A DNA stretch of 64,000 nucleotides from an uncultured Psychrobacter sp. (GTDB lineage: Bacteria > Pseudomonadota > Gammaproteobacteria > Pseudomonadales > Moraxellaceae), in NCBI GenBank assembly GCA_947495055.1, contig CANLXO010000001.1, positions 306,954 through 370,953 on the forward strand, read 5' to 3'. The position numbers and the translations under genes were made by a program. Shown one piece after another: positions 8,862 to 17,747 of this stretch. Every line of letters begins with the position of its first letter. Position 1 is the stretch's first letter. A model generated the notes under the pieces. The model searched no databases. It was not told the origin of the DNA and saw only the letters and a program-made list of their open reading frames with translations.

Positions 8862-9728
8862 TTAACCTGCGCATACCCTACAATGACTGTCCTTTTTAAA
8901 TTTTATGTTGTGTTGACTCAGATGTCTGCCATCCCAATTGAGCAGTTGACCTGATAAGGGATTAACGCCTAGTCCTAGATATTGCAACGCAAGATTGGCT
9001 TGCATATTGCCCATCACCGTTGTGGTACTAGCGAGCACACCCGAGTTGGCACAGTTTTGCGCGGTGCTATTATTCGATAACGTCTCACCAAACACGCAGT
9101 AATAGCATCCCGTGTCTTTGTACGGCTCATACAGAGCAAGCTGCCCTGTCATAGCAATCGCTGAGGCCGAGAGCAGTGGCAAACGCTGTGTTACGCTAAT
9201 CTCATTTAGCAGCTCACGAATAGCAAAATTGTCAGTGCAATCAAGCAGTAAAATATTTGAGTGATTATCGATATTAGCAGAGGATAAGAGGGTTTTTTTC
9301 TGCGCTATAAAGGCAAGCAAATTGTCTGTTGATTGCGCATTTATACGCTCGGTACTATAGCTCACCTCAATCAAAGGGTTAATCTGCTGTAGTGCCTGAC
9401 AAGCGGTCTTGGCCTTATTATGTCCGATATCCTTGGCAGTAAATAACGTTTGCCGCTGTAAATTGCTCATCTCGATCACATCATCATCAATCAGATGGAT
9501 ATGACCAACCCCTGCCCGCGCTAAGGTCTCAGATGCCGGACACCCCAAGCCGCCTGCGCCAACGATGATTGCCGTACTGTACTTGAGACGTAGCTGAGCA
9601 CTGATATCCCAACCACTGAGTAACACTTGACGGGCGTAACGCATGAGTTCATTATCAGTTAGCATAAGCTCTGCTGACGTTGTCTCTAGCACTGTCTGCG
9701 GCATTATTCGCTGCGTTAAATCTGACAT
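8862..9728 (-). CDS. HesA/MoeB/ThiF-family adenylyltransferase (E1-like)
   Basis: It activates the C-terminal glycine of a ubiquitin-like sulfur carrier (MoaD or ThiS) by adenylation. Visible are the Rossmann motif VGAGGLGCPASE, the acidic loop LIDDDVIEMSNLQRQ with the Arg finger, DCTDNF, a zinc site formed by CYYC and the C-terminal HCRVC, and a Cys in QNCANSGVL. The length (288) is a little above E. coli MoeB (249) and there is no rhodanese domain. Its position next to two molybdenum enzymes favours a MoeB role over ThiF, but this is inference from context. Confidence 0.85.
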   Translation of the reverse strand: MSDLTQRIMPQTVLETTSAELMLTDNELMRYARQVLLSGWDISAQLRLKYSTAIIVGAGGLGCPASETLARAGVGHIHLIDDDVIEMSNLQRQTLFTAKDIGHNKAKTACQALQQINPLIEVSYSTERINAQSTDNLLAFIAQKKTLLSSANIDNHSNILLLDCTDNFAIRELLNEISVTQRLPLLSASAIAMTGQLALYEPYKDTGCYYCVFGETLSNNSTAQNCANSGVLASTTTVMGNMQANLALQYLGLGVNPLSGQLLNWDGRHLSQHNIKFKKDSHCRVCAG

Positions 9729-9882
9729 TGAACTCTCTTTATTCTAAGGTACATAGGACATTGTACAATAGGCGTAGCAGTTTATGATTGATATTAGTAT
9801 GCGCTTTTATTGTGATAATGCCTGAATAGTTAAATAAACGCTTGCAAAGTCGCTAAAACTTGCTAAAATGCTCATCCTAAAT

Positions 9883-9959
<77 letters not shown>

Positions 9960-9967
9960 GATTCGAA

Positions 9968-9998
9968 AGCCCCAATCTTTTTGATTGGGGCTTTTTTT
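9968..9998 (+). terminator. Terminator of the tRNA-Val gene
   Basis: A 10-bp perfect stem AGCCCCAATC/GATTGGGGCT with a 5-nt T loop is followed by a T run. It starts 9 bp after the tRNA 3' end. Confidence 0.9.
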
Positions 9999-10292
9999 CG
10001 TCTGTAGGATATGGGCTGTAGGGGAAAATTCTTGCTTACATCGACTCAGAGTCATGATTACGCAATCAGATTTAAATTATTTAAAAATATGATGGTGACC
10101 AAATGGTGACCAGCGTTAAAAAACTATTGAAATTAAACCTCTATTTTCGACCTTTACTGTAAACTTATTAAAAAATACAAACGTGCTGGCCTCGCAGCTA
10201 GCATCGACGCTATAGCATTATAATAAGGAGAATTATTCTTGTCTTGCAAAGCGAAATCGATCATTAATCGACTTTTGACGCTTCTCAGGTTT
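9999..10292. other. Non-coding stretch downstream of tRNA-Val
   Basis: No convincing gene. The only structure I see is an 11-bp tandem repeat, ATGGTGACCAA then ATGGTGACCAG, at 10092-10113. The position after a tRNA is a classic island insertion site, but I found no copy of the tRNA 3' end that would mark an attachment site. Confidence 0.4.
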
Positions 10293-10358
10293 AATGCATC
10301 CAGGCTACATAGTGCAATGGGTGATGTCTCACCTTTTGACTATGAAAAGCGGTATGAT
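10293..10358 (+). mobile_element. IS3-family transposase remnant (C-terminal fragment of OrfB)
   Basis: The frame reads NASRLHSAMGDVSPFDYEKR. This matches the usual end of IS3-family OrfB integrase-core transposases, where an N-x-x-RLHSALGYxSPxxFE motif follows the last catalytic Glu. Only about 22 residues are recognisable and no DDE residues or IS termini are visible, so this is a decayed relic. It lies between the tRNA and the transglutaminase-like gene. A longer TTG-started frame (10239-10502) covers it but does not look like a gene on either side of the motif. Confidence 0.6.
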
Positions 10359-10527
10359 AGTCATTTAACCCTGTCAGGCATCGCTGCCTGTCTCAGGCTC
10401 TGCTATAGTCGGGGCGCCTCTTTGCAACATTTGATTAGCCTGCGCAGCAGCGCTGTTGGCTTGCGCCAATCAGAAAGCCTCACGCGATCGTTAGCTCACT
10501 AGAACAATACCCTTAGGGAGTTCAAAT

Positions 10528-11307
10528 ATGATCCTCAAACTTGACATCAAACTTCATTATCGGCTCGCCACGCCGATGGACCTTTTGCTTCAGATCGAAG
10601 CCGCTGATCTTGTGGATCAGCAGGTACGTTCGGCCGAGATTTGGACATCAGACGTTGCGCATTTTTCACGAGTTGGCGCCGATGATGGCATAGGAGAGCG
10701 GATTTGGATCCGTGCTGACGGGGATTTTAGCTGCACTTACCTCGCAGAAATTGTCGTTGACCGTCCTGCTTTGGATATATCAGCACTACACCAAGTGCCC
10801 CTCCATCGTTTGCCCGGAGAGACGATCAAGCATTTGATGCCGTCGCGCTATTGCCCGTCAGACCAGTTCCAAGCCTTTGTGGACGCTGAGTTCGGTGATC
10901 TTGCTGGCGGCGCACGGATTGCCGCGATGCGCAATTGGATCGAATCAAATTTTAGCTATGTGTCCGGATCGAGCCATGCACAAACTACCGCGCTCGATAG
11001 CTTTGTTCAACGTCAGGGCGTATGCCGCGATTTTGCGCATGTTCTTGTGACCCTAGCGCGCGCGTCGTCGATACCCGCTAGGTTCGCGAGCGTTTATGCG
11101 CCCGATGTGAAGCCGCAAGACTTTCATGCCGTGGCTGAGGTCTATCTTGAGGGGGGCTGGCACCTCATTGATCCAACTGGCATGGCAGGTGCCGACACGA
11201 TGGCACGCATCGGTGTTGGAGCTGACGCGTCCAGCGTCGCATTCTTAACCGCGTTCGGATCCATGGATTTGGTCAACCAATCGGTATCTGTGACCAGACA
11301 GTCTTAG
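10528..11307 (+). CDS. Transglutaminase-like cysteine peptidase-fold protein
   Basis: A 259-residue protein with an N-terminal beta-rich domain (about 1-95) and a transglutaminase-like core. The catalytic triad is visible: Cys166 in GVCRDFAH, His200 in DFHAVAEV and Asp215 in LIDPTG. It has no signal peptide. Proteins of this layout are widespread in proteobacteria and mostly uncharacterised; they may be amide hydrolases or transglutaminases. The coding sequence is visibly richer in G+C, with different codon choices from its neighbours, and it sits alone behind a tRNA and an IS3 relic, which suggests transfer. An ATG preceded by AGGGAG supports the start. Confidence 0.85.
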   Translation: MILKLDIKLHYRLATPMDLLLQIEAADLVDQQVRSAEIWTSDVAHFSRVGADDGIGERIWIRADGDFSCTYLAEIVVDRPALDISALHQVPLHRLPGETIKHLMPSRYCPSDQFQAFVDAEFGDLAGGARIAAMRNWIESNFSYVSGSSHAQTTALDSFVQRQGVCRDFAHVLVTLARASSIPARFASVYAPDVKPQDFHAVAEVYLEGGWHLIDPTGMAGADTMARIGVGADASSVAFLTAFGSMDLVNQSVSVTRQS

Positions 11308-11693
11308 GGTTTTGACCCTAGAGGTGCAGGCCTGCGTTTAAGACCTCTGCCATTTAGTCCAGCCCAATCTTAAGAGCTTTAATCCTAAGCTGAGGTTTTT
11401 TTATCCGTAAGACATAGGCTACTTGTATAACGTATGCAAGATTATGGTATAGCCCATAATAAACTAAAATAAGTGTAGAACTGGTTTTAGGGTTTGCTAT
11501 ATAGTAGATTCACTCTAAAAATGATATAGCGCTGCTGCGATGCTAATTTTTAAAACATAGGTTACGCAGCATCGAAAGATAACAACACGCAATTAAAATG
11601 TATATCAATAGCGCGTTTAAATTTATGACAATTTTACTTTGAATTGACTATAGTTAGATTTAGAAATCACTACTTTATTCTTAGGAATTCATC
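11308..11693. other. Intergenic stretch upstream of the 3-hydroxyacyl-CoA dehydrogenase gene
   Basis: No gene seen. A short hairpin (TAGGGT/ACCCTA at 11305-11320) overlaps the previous stop codon, and a second (AGAGGT/ACCTCT at 11320-11348) contains the palindrome GCAGGCCTGC. Neither has a T run. A weak termination signal may lie near the T7 tract at 11397. The AT-rich second half presumably carries the promoter of the next gene, but I could not assign boxes with confidence. Confidence 0.4.
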
Positions 11694-12590
11694 ATGACTT
11701 ATAAAAATGTAACTGTCGCAGGAAGCGGCGTTTTAGGCTATCAAATCGCCTTTCAGGCCGCTTATCATGGTTTTAATGTCACCGTCTATGATATCAATGA
11801 TGAGGTCTTGGAGCATGCAAAGTCAAAGTTTGAGTGGATGTGCAAAGCCTTTAAAAAAGATATGAGAGCGACGCAAGAGCAGTTGGATACAGCGTTTAAT
11901 AATTTAAGCTACACCTGTGATCTCGCAGAATCAGTCAAAGACGCTGACTTATTGATTGAAGCCATTCCTGAGATTCCAGAGATCAAAATCGAATTTTATA
12001 AAAAACTGGCTAAACTTGCCCCGCAAAAAACAATTTTTGCCACCAATACCTCTACCCTACTCCCAAGTCAGTTCGCTGAATCAACGGGGCGACCTGCACA
12101 GTTTTTGGCTCTACATTTCGCTAATAAAATTTGGATGCATAATGTCGCTGAAATCATGGGACATCCTGGAACCGACCCTAAAGTATTTGATGAGGTAGTG
12201 GCGTTTGCCACCAATATCGGTATGGTGCCAATGCCGCTGTATAAAGAGCAACCCGGCTACATTATGAATAGTTTATTGGCGCCTTTTATCGATGCAGGCT
12301 TGCAACTACTCGCCAAAGAAGTTGCTGATCCGCATACCATAGATAAGACTTGGATGATAGTGACAGGTGCGCCTGTAGGGCCGTTTGGTATCTTGGATAC
12401 TATAGGGATTAATACGGCATACAACATTACTAAAATGACTGCTGAAAAGACGCAGAGCCCTGTAAGGTTTAAAGCGGTCAAGTATCTAAAAGAGCAGCTG
12501 ATTGATCAAAATAAATTAGGCGCTGCAACTGGTGAAGGGTTTTATACCTATCCCAATCCTGCTTATATGAATCCTGACTTTTTAAAGTAA
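11694..12590 (+). CDS. 3-hydroxyacyl-CoA dehydrogenase (3-hydroxybutyryl-CoA dehydrogenase-like)
   Basis: It catalyses NAD-dependent oxidation of 3-hydroxyacyl-CoA, or the reverse, as a stand-alone 298-residue enzyme. The Rossmann GxGxxG (GSGVLG, residues 10-15) opens the protein. NTSTLLPSQ lies at about 118-126, the catalytic His-Glu pair is His141 (ALHFANKIW) and Glu153 (VAEIMGH), and the C-terminal dimerisation domain starts near 185 (PGYIMNSLLAPF) and ends with GEGFYTYPNP. An AGGA ribosome-binding site precedes the ATG. It is monocistronic, with a strong terminator downstream. Physiological chain length is unknown. Confidence 0.9.
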   Translation: MTYKNVTVAGSGVLGYQIAFQAAYHGFNVTVYDINDEVLEHAKSKFEWMCKAFKKDMRATQEQLDTAFNNLSYTCDLAESVKDADLLIEAIPEIPEIKIEFYKKLAKLAPQKTIFATNTSTLLPSQFAESTGRPAQFLALHFANKIWMHNVAEIMGHPGTDPKVFDEVVAFATNIGMVPMPLYKEQPGYIMNSLLAPFIDAGLQLLAKEVADPHTIDKTWMIVTGAPVGPFGILDTIGINTAYNITKMTAEKTQSPVRFKAVKYLKEQLIDQNKLGAATGEGFYTYPNPAYMNPDFLK

Positions 12591-12670
12591 ACGCTCACTT
12601 TAACGATGTTGAGTGTCCTTAAAACGCTCAAAACATCTGAAACTTCCTTTTACTATCGAATACAAAAAAA

Positions 12671-12712
12671 GTCGCTACTGCTAGTATTAACACAGCAGTA
12701 GCGACTTTTTTT
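12671..12712. terminator. Bidirectional terminator between convergent genes
   Basis: A 12-bp perfect stem GTCGCTACTGCT/AGCAGTAGCGAC is flanked by A7 on the left and T7 on the right, so it can serve both the dehydrogenase gene and the convergent desaturase gene. Confidence 0.9.
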
Positions 12713-12787
12713 GTTTCATAATTATAAATACAAACAACGAGTCTGGCGCAACGATACCTCTATGTCACTATATTTTAGAAGCTTGCC

Positions 12788-13639
12788 TTAAGACCCCCTT
12801 TTCCTTTGCTTTCTTAACTTCTTCGCTTGTAGCTCATTTTGTTCAATCTCCAGCGGTGTAAGCCCTTTGGCTTTTGCTTTTAGGTAGCTTAGATAAGCAG
12901 GAATATGCGTTTTGCCCATATACTTGTCTAGATAAGGTAAGAACCCTGCGTAGTTGCCTTTAAATTTGGCATGATGAAAATCGTGATACACAGGTCCTTC
13001 GTAGACGGGTAATAGATGCGCAGGATTCCACGGAATATCATAGCCGATATGACCGTCCGCGCCTTCTACCTGACGTAAGATGACCCATAGCCACACTACA
13101 TAAATGTGCGCGCCCAAGAGAATCGGACCGACTAAGGTAAGCGTTGCTGTAAGCGAATACTCGACCCAGTGCATGTAATTGCCATTGATGCCGCAGGTGT
13201 TGTGAATGCGATGATGCACGCTATGAATATGCTTGAGCAGCCACTTATTCTCATGCATATAGCGATGCATCCAGTAGTATAAGAAATCATCGAGCAGCAC
13301 AAAAAACACCAGTTGGGCGATGATAAAATACCAAGCAGGCAACTCGCCATTATGCACGCCAGTGAGCTTGAGTAGTGGCCAAACGAGGATTAATAATGAC
13401 GCCAAAATGATATTATTGATGACAATACGACCGATAGAGGGTAACAGAAACTTTTTCATCTCAAACGGTTTGGATTGGATTTTATATTTGCGAAGGGAGA
13501 TAGGATCACGCCAAGCGATAATCGTCCATGGAATCGCTACTAACAAAAATGCGCCCATACTAATAGCAAGCGTCGCCATCGGGAATTGCCAAAACCAAGG
13601 ATCTTTATAGAACCCTTGCCAATATGAAAACACATCCAT
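12788..13639 (-). CDS. Sterol desaturase / fatty acid hydroxylase family membrane protein
   Basis: An integral-membrane di-iron oxygenase-like protein of 283 residues. Hydrophobic segments lie at about 15-40, 70-90 and 105-125, with further ones around 160-190. The histidine cluster expected for the di-iron site is present: HRYMH, then HIHSVHH (about 130-145), and HDFHHAKF near 225. The C-terminus is strongly basic (KKLRKQRKRGS). The substrate (sterol-like, carotenoid or fatty acid) cannot be inferred. It is monocistronic and ends at the bidirectional terminator. Confidence 0.85.
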   Translation of the reverse strand: MDVFSYWQGFYKDPWFWQFPMATLAISMGAFLLVAIPWTIIAWRDPISLRKYKIQSKPFEMKKFLLPSIGRIVINNIILASLLILVWPLLKLTGVHNGELPAWYFIIAQLVFFVLLDDFLYYWMHRYMHENKWLLKHIHSVHHRIHNTCGINGNYMHWVEYSLTATLTLVGPILLGAHIYVVWLWVILRQVEGADGHIGYDIPWNPAHLLPVYEGPVYHDFHHAKFKGNYAGFLPYLDKYMGKTHIPAYLSYLKAKAKGLTPLEIEQNELQAKKLRKQRKRGS

Positions 13640-13856
13640 AGGTTATCCATTACCTTAAATACTGTTTTTGTTTTCGAAGTTTACAGATATAGCCAGTTTA
13701 AGATAAAAACGATACAGCGAGATTAAAATATTTTTTTGTAGCATCTGTCGGCGTAGGCACAGCACGCAAGAAAAAATTTTTCAGTCTCGCGCTATAATGC
13801 GACGTATCTGTTTTATTGAGTATCGACTATACAAACGAGGTTTTAATCATAAGCGA

Positions 13857-14732
13857 TTACTCGCCAATGCTGCTTCTAAACGTCAAATAAGCTGCACTGA
13901 TAGCCGCGCTATCTTCAATCTGCGGATAGTGACCCAGCTCTGCCATTACCGTGATATCAGCGTTAGGAATCAACTCACGATAGCGGTTGACCATGTGCTG
14001 ACCTGAGATCGGGTCTTTGGCACCAGCGATCAGCTTGACGGGTACGCGGCTATTGATAATCGCCCTGACCCAGCGCTCACGGTAGCGCTTTCGCTGCGGA
14101 ATATAATTAATGAGTTTGTGCATCACCCCTACGCCATCATTATGCCTCAGCAACTGCCATAGCACGTCGATGACCTCAGGGGTTGGCGGGGTTCTGGGTC
14201 CAAATATCCGCTGCAAGTTCGTCGCAAATTTTGCCTTAGTAAAGAGCTTGGATACCAAAGATCCGAGTGGTGATAGCAATAGTCTCTGTATCAAAATCGG
14301 CCTATGGGTCTCGGGGAACAGCCCACCATTTAAGAAGCAGACGCTCGCGATATGCAAATCACAACTCACATCCGCTTGTCTTGCCAGCAGCTCTTGCGCT
14401 ACGGTATCGCCGTAATCATGCGCCAAGATATGATAGTTATCGACACCCAATTGACGCAAAAACGCCTCAAAGATATCAGCCTGTTCACTGATGAGATATT
14501 TAGCGTTTTTGGGTTTATCTGACAGCCCAAAACCCAGCATATCGAGAGTAATCACATGATAGTGCTCAGTCAGCGCCTCCCACATGCCCTCCCAGTCCCA
14601 ACTGGCACTCGGATAGCCATGAATGAGCAGTAGCGCTGGCGCGTCTTTATCACCACCTTGGCACGTAAATATTTGCTGACCACAAATCGACTCAAACTGT
14701 CCCTGCTGCTGCCAATCATTGACTGTCATCAT
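13857..14732 (-). CDS. Alpha/beta hydrolase (epoxide hydrolase / haloalkane dehalogenase-like)
   Basis: A 291-residue alpha/beta-hydrolase. LLLIHGYPSASWDWEG gives the oxyanion HGxP motif, and ILAHDYGDTVAQ carries an Asp nucleophile in place of Ser, as in epoxide hydrolases and dehalogenases. The acid position lies near KLIAGAKDPISG and the catalytic His is in MAELGHYPQIEDS. The open frame extends further upstream, but that part overlaps the aldolase gene. The ATG at 14732 has GAGGAG 7 bp upstream and lies 4 bp after the aldolase stop, so the two form an operon. Substrate unknown. Confidence 0.87.
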   Translation of the reverse strand: MMTVNDWQQQGQFESICGQQIFTCQGGDKDAPALLLIHGYPSASWDWEGMWEALTEHYHVITLDMLGFGLSDKPKNAKYLISEQADIFEAFLRQLGVDNYHILAHDYGDTVAQELLARQADVSCDLHIASVCFLNGGLFPETHRPILIQRLLLSPLGSLVSKLFTKAKFATNLQRIFGPRTPPTPEVIDVLWQLLRHNDGVGVMHKLINYIPQRKRYRERWVRAIINSRVPVKLIAGAKDPISGQHMVNRYRELIPNADITVMAELGHYPQIEDSAAISAAYLTFRSSIGE

Positions 14733-14736
14733 AGGA

Positions 14737-15510
14737 TTACTCCTCAAATGAAGGATCAATACGGCGCAGCTTACGTAGTAGTGCAGGCCATGCAATATCG
14801 CCACCCGCGCCTTTGGTGACCTCTTTTGACGCCGCTTGGATACCTGCCAATATCTGCGGCGGTATATGGGTGAGTTTATTGCCGCCACTCTGGGCTTTGA
14901 TTTGTACCTCGCACGCTCTTTGGGTGATATACATAAACAAGAACGCATCGGCGACGCTGCTACCACAGGTGAGCAAGCCATGATTACGCAAAATCATAAA
15001 ATTAGCATCGCCTAAATCATCCACTAAACGCACCTTTTCCTCAGGATTTAGAGCAACTCCCTCGTAGTCGTGATAGGCCAGATTAGATAACGGAAATAGC
15101 GATTGCTGCGACAACGGCAGCAGGCCATCTGTCTGCGCGGATACTGCAACGCCATCACTGGTATGCAAATGCACCACGCAATGAGCGTCATGACGAGCAT
15201 TATGGACCGCGCTATGGATAGTGAAGCCTGCTGGATTGATATCGTAGTCTGAATGTGCGACTTTCTCGCCTGCTTGATTGACTTTGACGAGGTTGGAAGC
15301 AGTAATCTCTTCGAATAATAGTCCGTAAGGATTGATCAAAAACTCGTCTTCGGTATCGGGCACGCGCGCTGAGATATGAGTGAAGACCAAATCATCCCAG
15401 CCGTACATAGCGATGAGTCGATAACAGGCAGCAAGGTCTACTCGCATTTGCCATTCTGACTCGCTGACTTGATCTTTGATGCTGGCTTTTATATTTGTCT
15501 CGTTTTGCAT
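14737..15510 (-). CDS. Class II aldolase/adducin family protein
   Basis: A 257-residue metal-dependent aldolase-fold protein. The first half has YGWDDLVFTHISARVP. The zinc site is supplied by HLHT (about 130) and a later His in ILRNHGLLTCG, with the family YHDYEG segment between. I set the start at the ATG at 15510, which has AAGGA 7 bp upstream; a TTG-started extension to 15561 is less likely. It is first in a two-gene operon with an alpha/beta hydrolase. The family includes sugar-phosphate aldolases and proteins of unknown function; the lack of sugar genes nearby argues against a simple sugar pathway. Confidence 0.85.
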   Translation of the reverse strand: MQNETNIKASIKDQVSESEWQMRVDLAACYRLIAMYGWDDLVFTHISARVPDTEDEFLINPYGLLFEEITASNLVKVNQAGEKVAHSDYDINPAGFTIHSAVHNARHDAHCVVHLHTSDGVAVSAQTDGLLPLSQQSLFPLSNLAYHDYEGVALNPEEKVRLVDDLGDANFMILRNHGLLTCGSSVADAFLFMYITQRACEVQIKAQSGGNKLTHIPPQILAGIQAASKEVTKGAGGDIAWPALLRKLRRIDPSFEE

Positions 15511-15880
15511 GGTGTCGTCCTTGACGGTTTTAGTCTTGTTGTTAAAGATAGTGTATTTCAAACTTATACCTTAAATAGAATAAAGGCAATGACGTTCTGC
15601 GTATGAAGCGGTCAACTCTTTTTGTGATAGGCGAATAAAGTCAGTTGTTTTTCGAGTGTTTAGGATGATTTACTAACAGCTGTCTATTGATTGCTAATGC
15701 TCACTTTTTTAGCAAATATGAAACCCCCTAGCAATAGAAGAGAGTTATAAAAAAATGCAAAACCTAGCTACTAAGTTCTTGAAAAACAATGTATAACTGG
15801 CTCATAGAGTTTTACTTGTTATATAAAGTATGGACTGCTCTCAAATTTAGATTTCAAAGCTTACAAAGGAATGTAGCTTC
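15511..15880. other. Divergent intergenic region between the aldolase operon and yceI
   Basis: No gene seen. It should carry divergent promoters. It is AT-rich on the yceI side, and TTATATAAAG at about 15818-15827 could hold a -10 element for yceI, but no clear -35 partner was found. Confidence 0.35.
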
Positions 15881-16483
15881 ATGAGCGCTCACTGTCTCGC
15901 CCAAAAGACATCTCACCTCTTTGCCTTTTTGATACTGCCTATAGTGATAATGAGCGCAGCGCAAACCAGTCACGCTGCCAGTTACGTCATCAACCCTGCC
16001 AATACCAATGTACGCTTCGCTATTGATCGTTTTAAAACCAATGCCACAACGGGCGGGTTTTATAATGTTAAAGGTCAGTTGCAATATGATCCCAGCGCCA
16101 TGACTGGCGACATCTCATTAGTTATTCCTATCAAATCACTCAATACTGGCAATCAAGCTTTTAATAGTAAGCTAGTAGGGCCTGACTTTTTTGATGCGCA
16201 AAACTTTCCTTTGGCTCAGTTTAAATCGACTCGCTGGTATTTTAATCAAACAGAGGTGGCGCGTGTCGATGGCAACTTAACCTTGCACGGTCAGACGCAC
16301 CCTATTAGCCTAAAGGCCACTGAGTTTACCTGTAGTATGAATACCACTTTGAGCCGTGAGATTTGCGCTAGTAATTTTACCGCGACCATAGATAGAACCA
16401 AATGGAATATAGATAAATATGCTTGGTTTGGACTCACCAAAAATTTAAATCTAAATATCAAAGTAGAAGCGGCTAGAAAGTAA
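15881..16483 (+). CDS. YceI-family periplasmic protein
   Basis: A 200-residue exported protein with a Sec-type signal peptide (hydrophobic core at about 12-30, cleavage near SHA-AS). The mature part is a YceI domain, an eight-stranded lipocalin-like barrel that binds long hydrophobic molecules such as polyisoprenoids. Typical motifs are YVINPANTNVRFAID, GFYNVKGQL, FDAQNFPLAQFKST and LTLHGQTHPISL. It is the first gene of a module with a cytochrome c, a flavin amine oxidase and a second cytochrome. YceI proteins are often found beside cytochromes; a role in carrying a quinone-like or lipophilic substrate is possible but unproven. Confidence 0.88.
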   Translation: MSAHCLAQKTSHLFAFLILPIVIMSAAQTSHAASYVINPANTNVRFAIDRFKTNATTGGFYNVKGQLQYDPSAMTGDISLVIPIKSLNTGNQAFNSKLVGPDFFDAQNFPLAQFKSTRWYFNQTEVARVDGNLTLHGQTHPISLKATEFTCSMNTTLSREICASNFTATIDRTKWNIDKYAWFGLTKNLNLNIKVEAARK

Positions 16484-16540
16484 CTAAAAATTGGCTACTA
16501 GGTTAGAATAGTTTTGGTCAGAGTGAATAATAAGGATATT

Positions 16541-17667
16541 ATGAAGCCTCTTTTTATAATAATGGCGGCACTGGTTGCACCTTTGGTTGCCAATGCAGCT
16601 ATAGCAGACAGTATAAGTGTCCAAAAGACCTTGCCGCCTAGGATAAGTCTGCCCCACGTCAGCCCAGTCAATAGCGATCTAGCCAATCGCGGCGCTTATG
16701 TGGCGCGTACTGCTGATTGCATGGCGTGTCACCGTGAGGACTATAGCGGCGGCGTTGCTATCGAGACGCCTATTGGCAATATCTACTCAACCAATATTAC
16801 CTCGTCCAAGATTTATGGTATCGGTAATTACACCGAAGCTGATCTGGCAAAAGCATTGCGTAAAGGTCGCGCGCCTAATCACCAAATTTATCCTGCTATG
16901 CCCTATCCTTCTTATCATGGTATGACGGATGCTGATATCAGTGCGCTGTTTGCTTACTTTATCTCTCTGGCGCGCCGCTCGGTAAATGGTTTGCGCCTAA
17001 CATTACCCCTGATAACGATACGGGTATTGGACGCTGGAGCGAGCTCGATATCATCACCTATCTACGTACAGGCAAGCTTGATAAACGAGCTTATGCGGGC
17101 GGTCCAATGGCAGAAGCGGTCGCTCATAGCACCCGTTATTTGACGGATGACGATTTGATAGCGATGGCGAATTATCTAAAAGTCATCCCTGCTATCAAGA
17201 CCGATGACTACCTAATACCCGTCAACATCGCTCGTTTGCCCACGCCTATTAGCGACTCTATTACCTATGACTTGTTAGAACAAGAAGACTATCTAGTCAA
17301 AGCTAAGACGACCCCTACTATTAGTACTAGCACTATCAATAACAGCAATTCGCCAAAGGGCTTGTACCTGACTCATTGTGCCAGCTGTCATGGTGTCGAT
17401 GGCTATGCGCAGCCCGATGCACGCTATGCCGCTATCGTCGGTTTAAGTAGCATTCGCCGCGCCAAACCTGATGCGCTGATTGGCGTTATCGCCTTTGGGG
17501 CAAAAGGCGCGTTCAATACCGCTCCCAAAATGCCAGGGTTCAAAGAAGATTTAAGCCACGCGCAAATAGCGAGCATCAGCAACTATGTGCGCGTTACCTT
17601 TGGCGGCTTACCAAGCAGTGATGTCAGTGCGGCTGAAGTCAAACGCGTCATTAAAAATAAAAGCTAA
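16541..17667 (+). pseudogene. Multi-haem cytochrome c gene broken by an internal deletion
   Basis: The 5' frame starts at the ATG at 16541 (AAGGA upstream) with a signal peptide. It carries a first haem site CMACH and runs to about 16965 (ALFAYF), then falls out of frame and stops at 17143. From about 16967 the +2-shifted frame reads SGAPLGKWFAPNIT, GIGRWSELDIITYLRTGK and GPMAEAVAHS, and then a last haem site CASCH. These are the pieces of a three-haem alcohol/aldehyde-dehydrogenase-type cytochrome c subunit (about 430-470 residues). The central haem domain, about 130 residues, is missing and the junction shifts the frame. A sequencing error alone would not explain the missing domain. Probably non-functional, unless the 5' part is used as a mono-haem protein. 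Confidence 0.82.
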
Positions 17668-17747
17668 ATTGTTAAATAAAAAAAGTCGCTGATTATAAAT
17701 TTGCTTGAGTGACTATTATAAATACTGAGTACGATAAGGATAATAAG

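Noticed and set aside
10239-10502. TTG-started 87-residue frame after the tRNA
   Set aside because: Only about 22 residues resemble the IS3 transposase end; the remainder is not protein-like. Treated as a relic.
14733-14981. Longer N-terminus for the alpha/beta hydrolase
   Set aside because: The extension overlaps the aldolase gene and is not hydrolase-like; a strong ribosome-binding site supports 14732.
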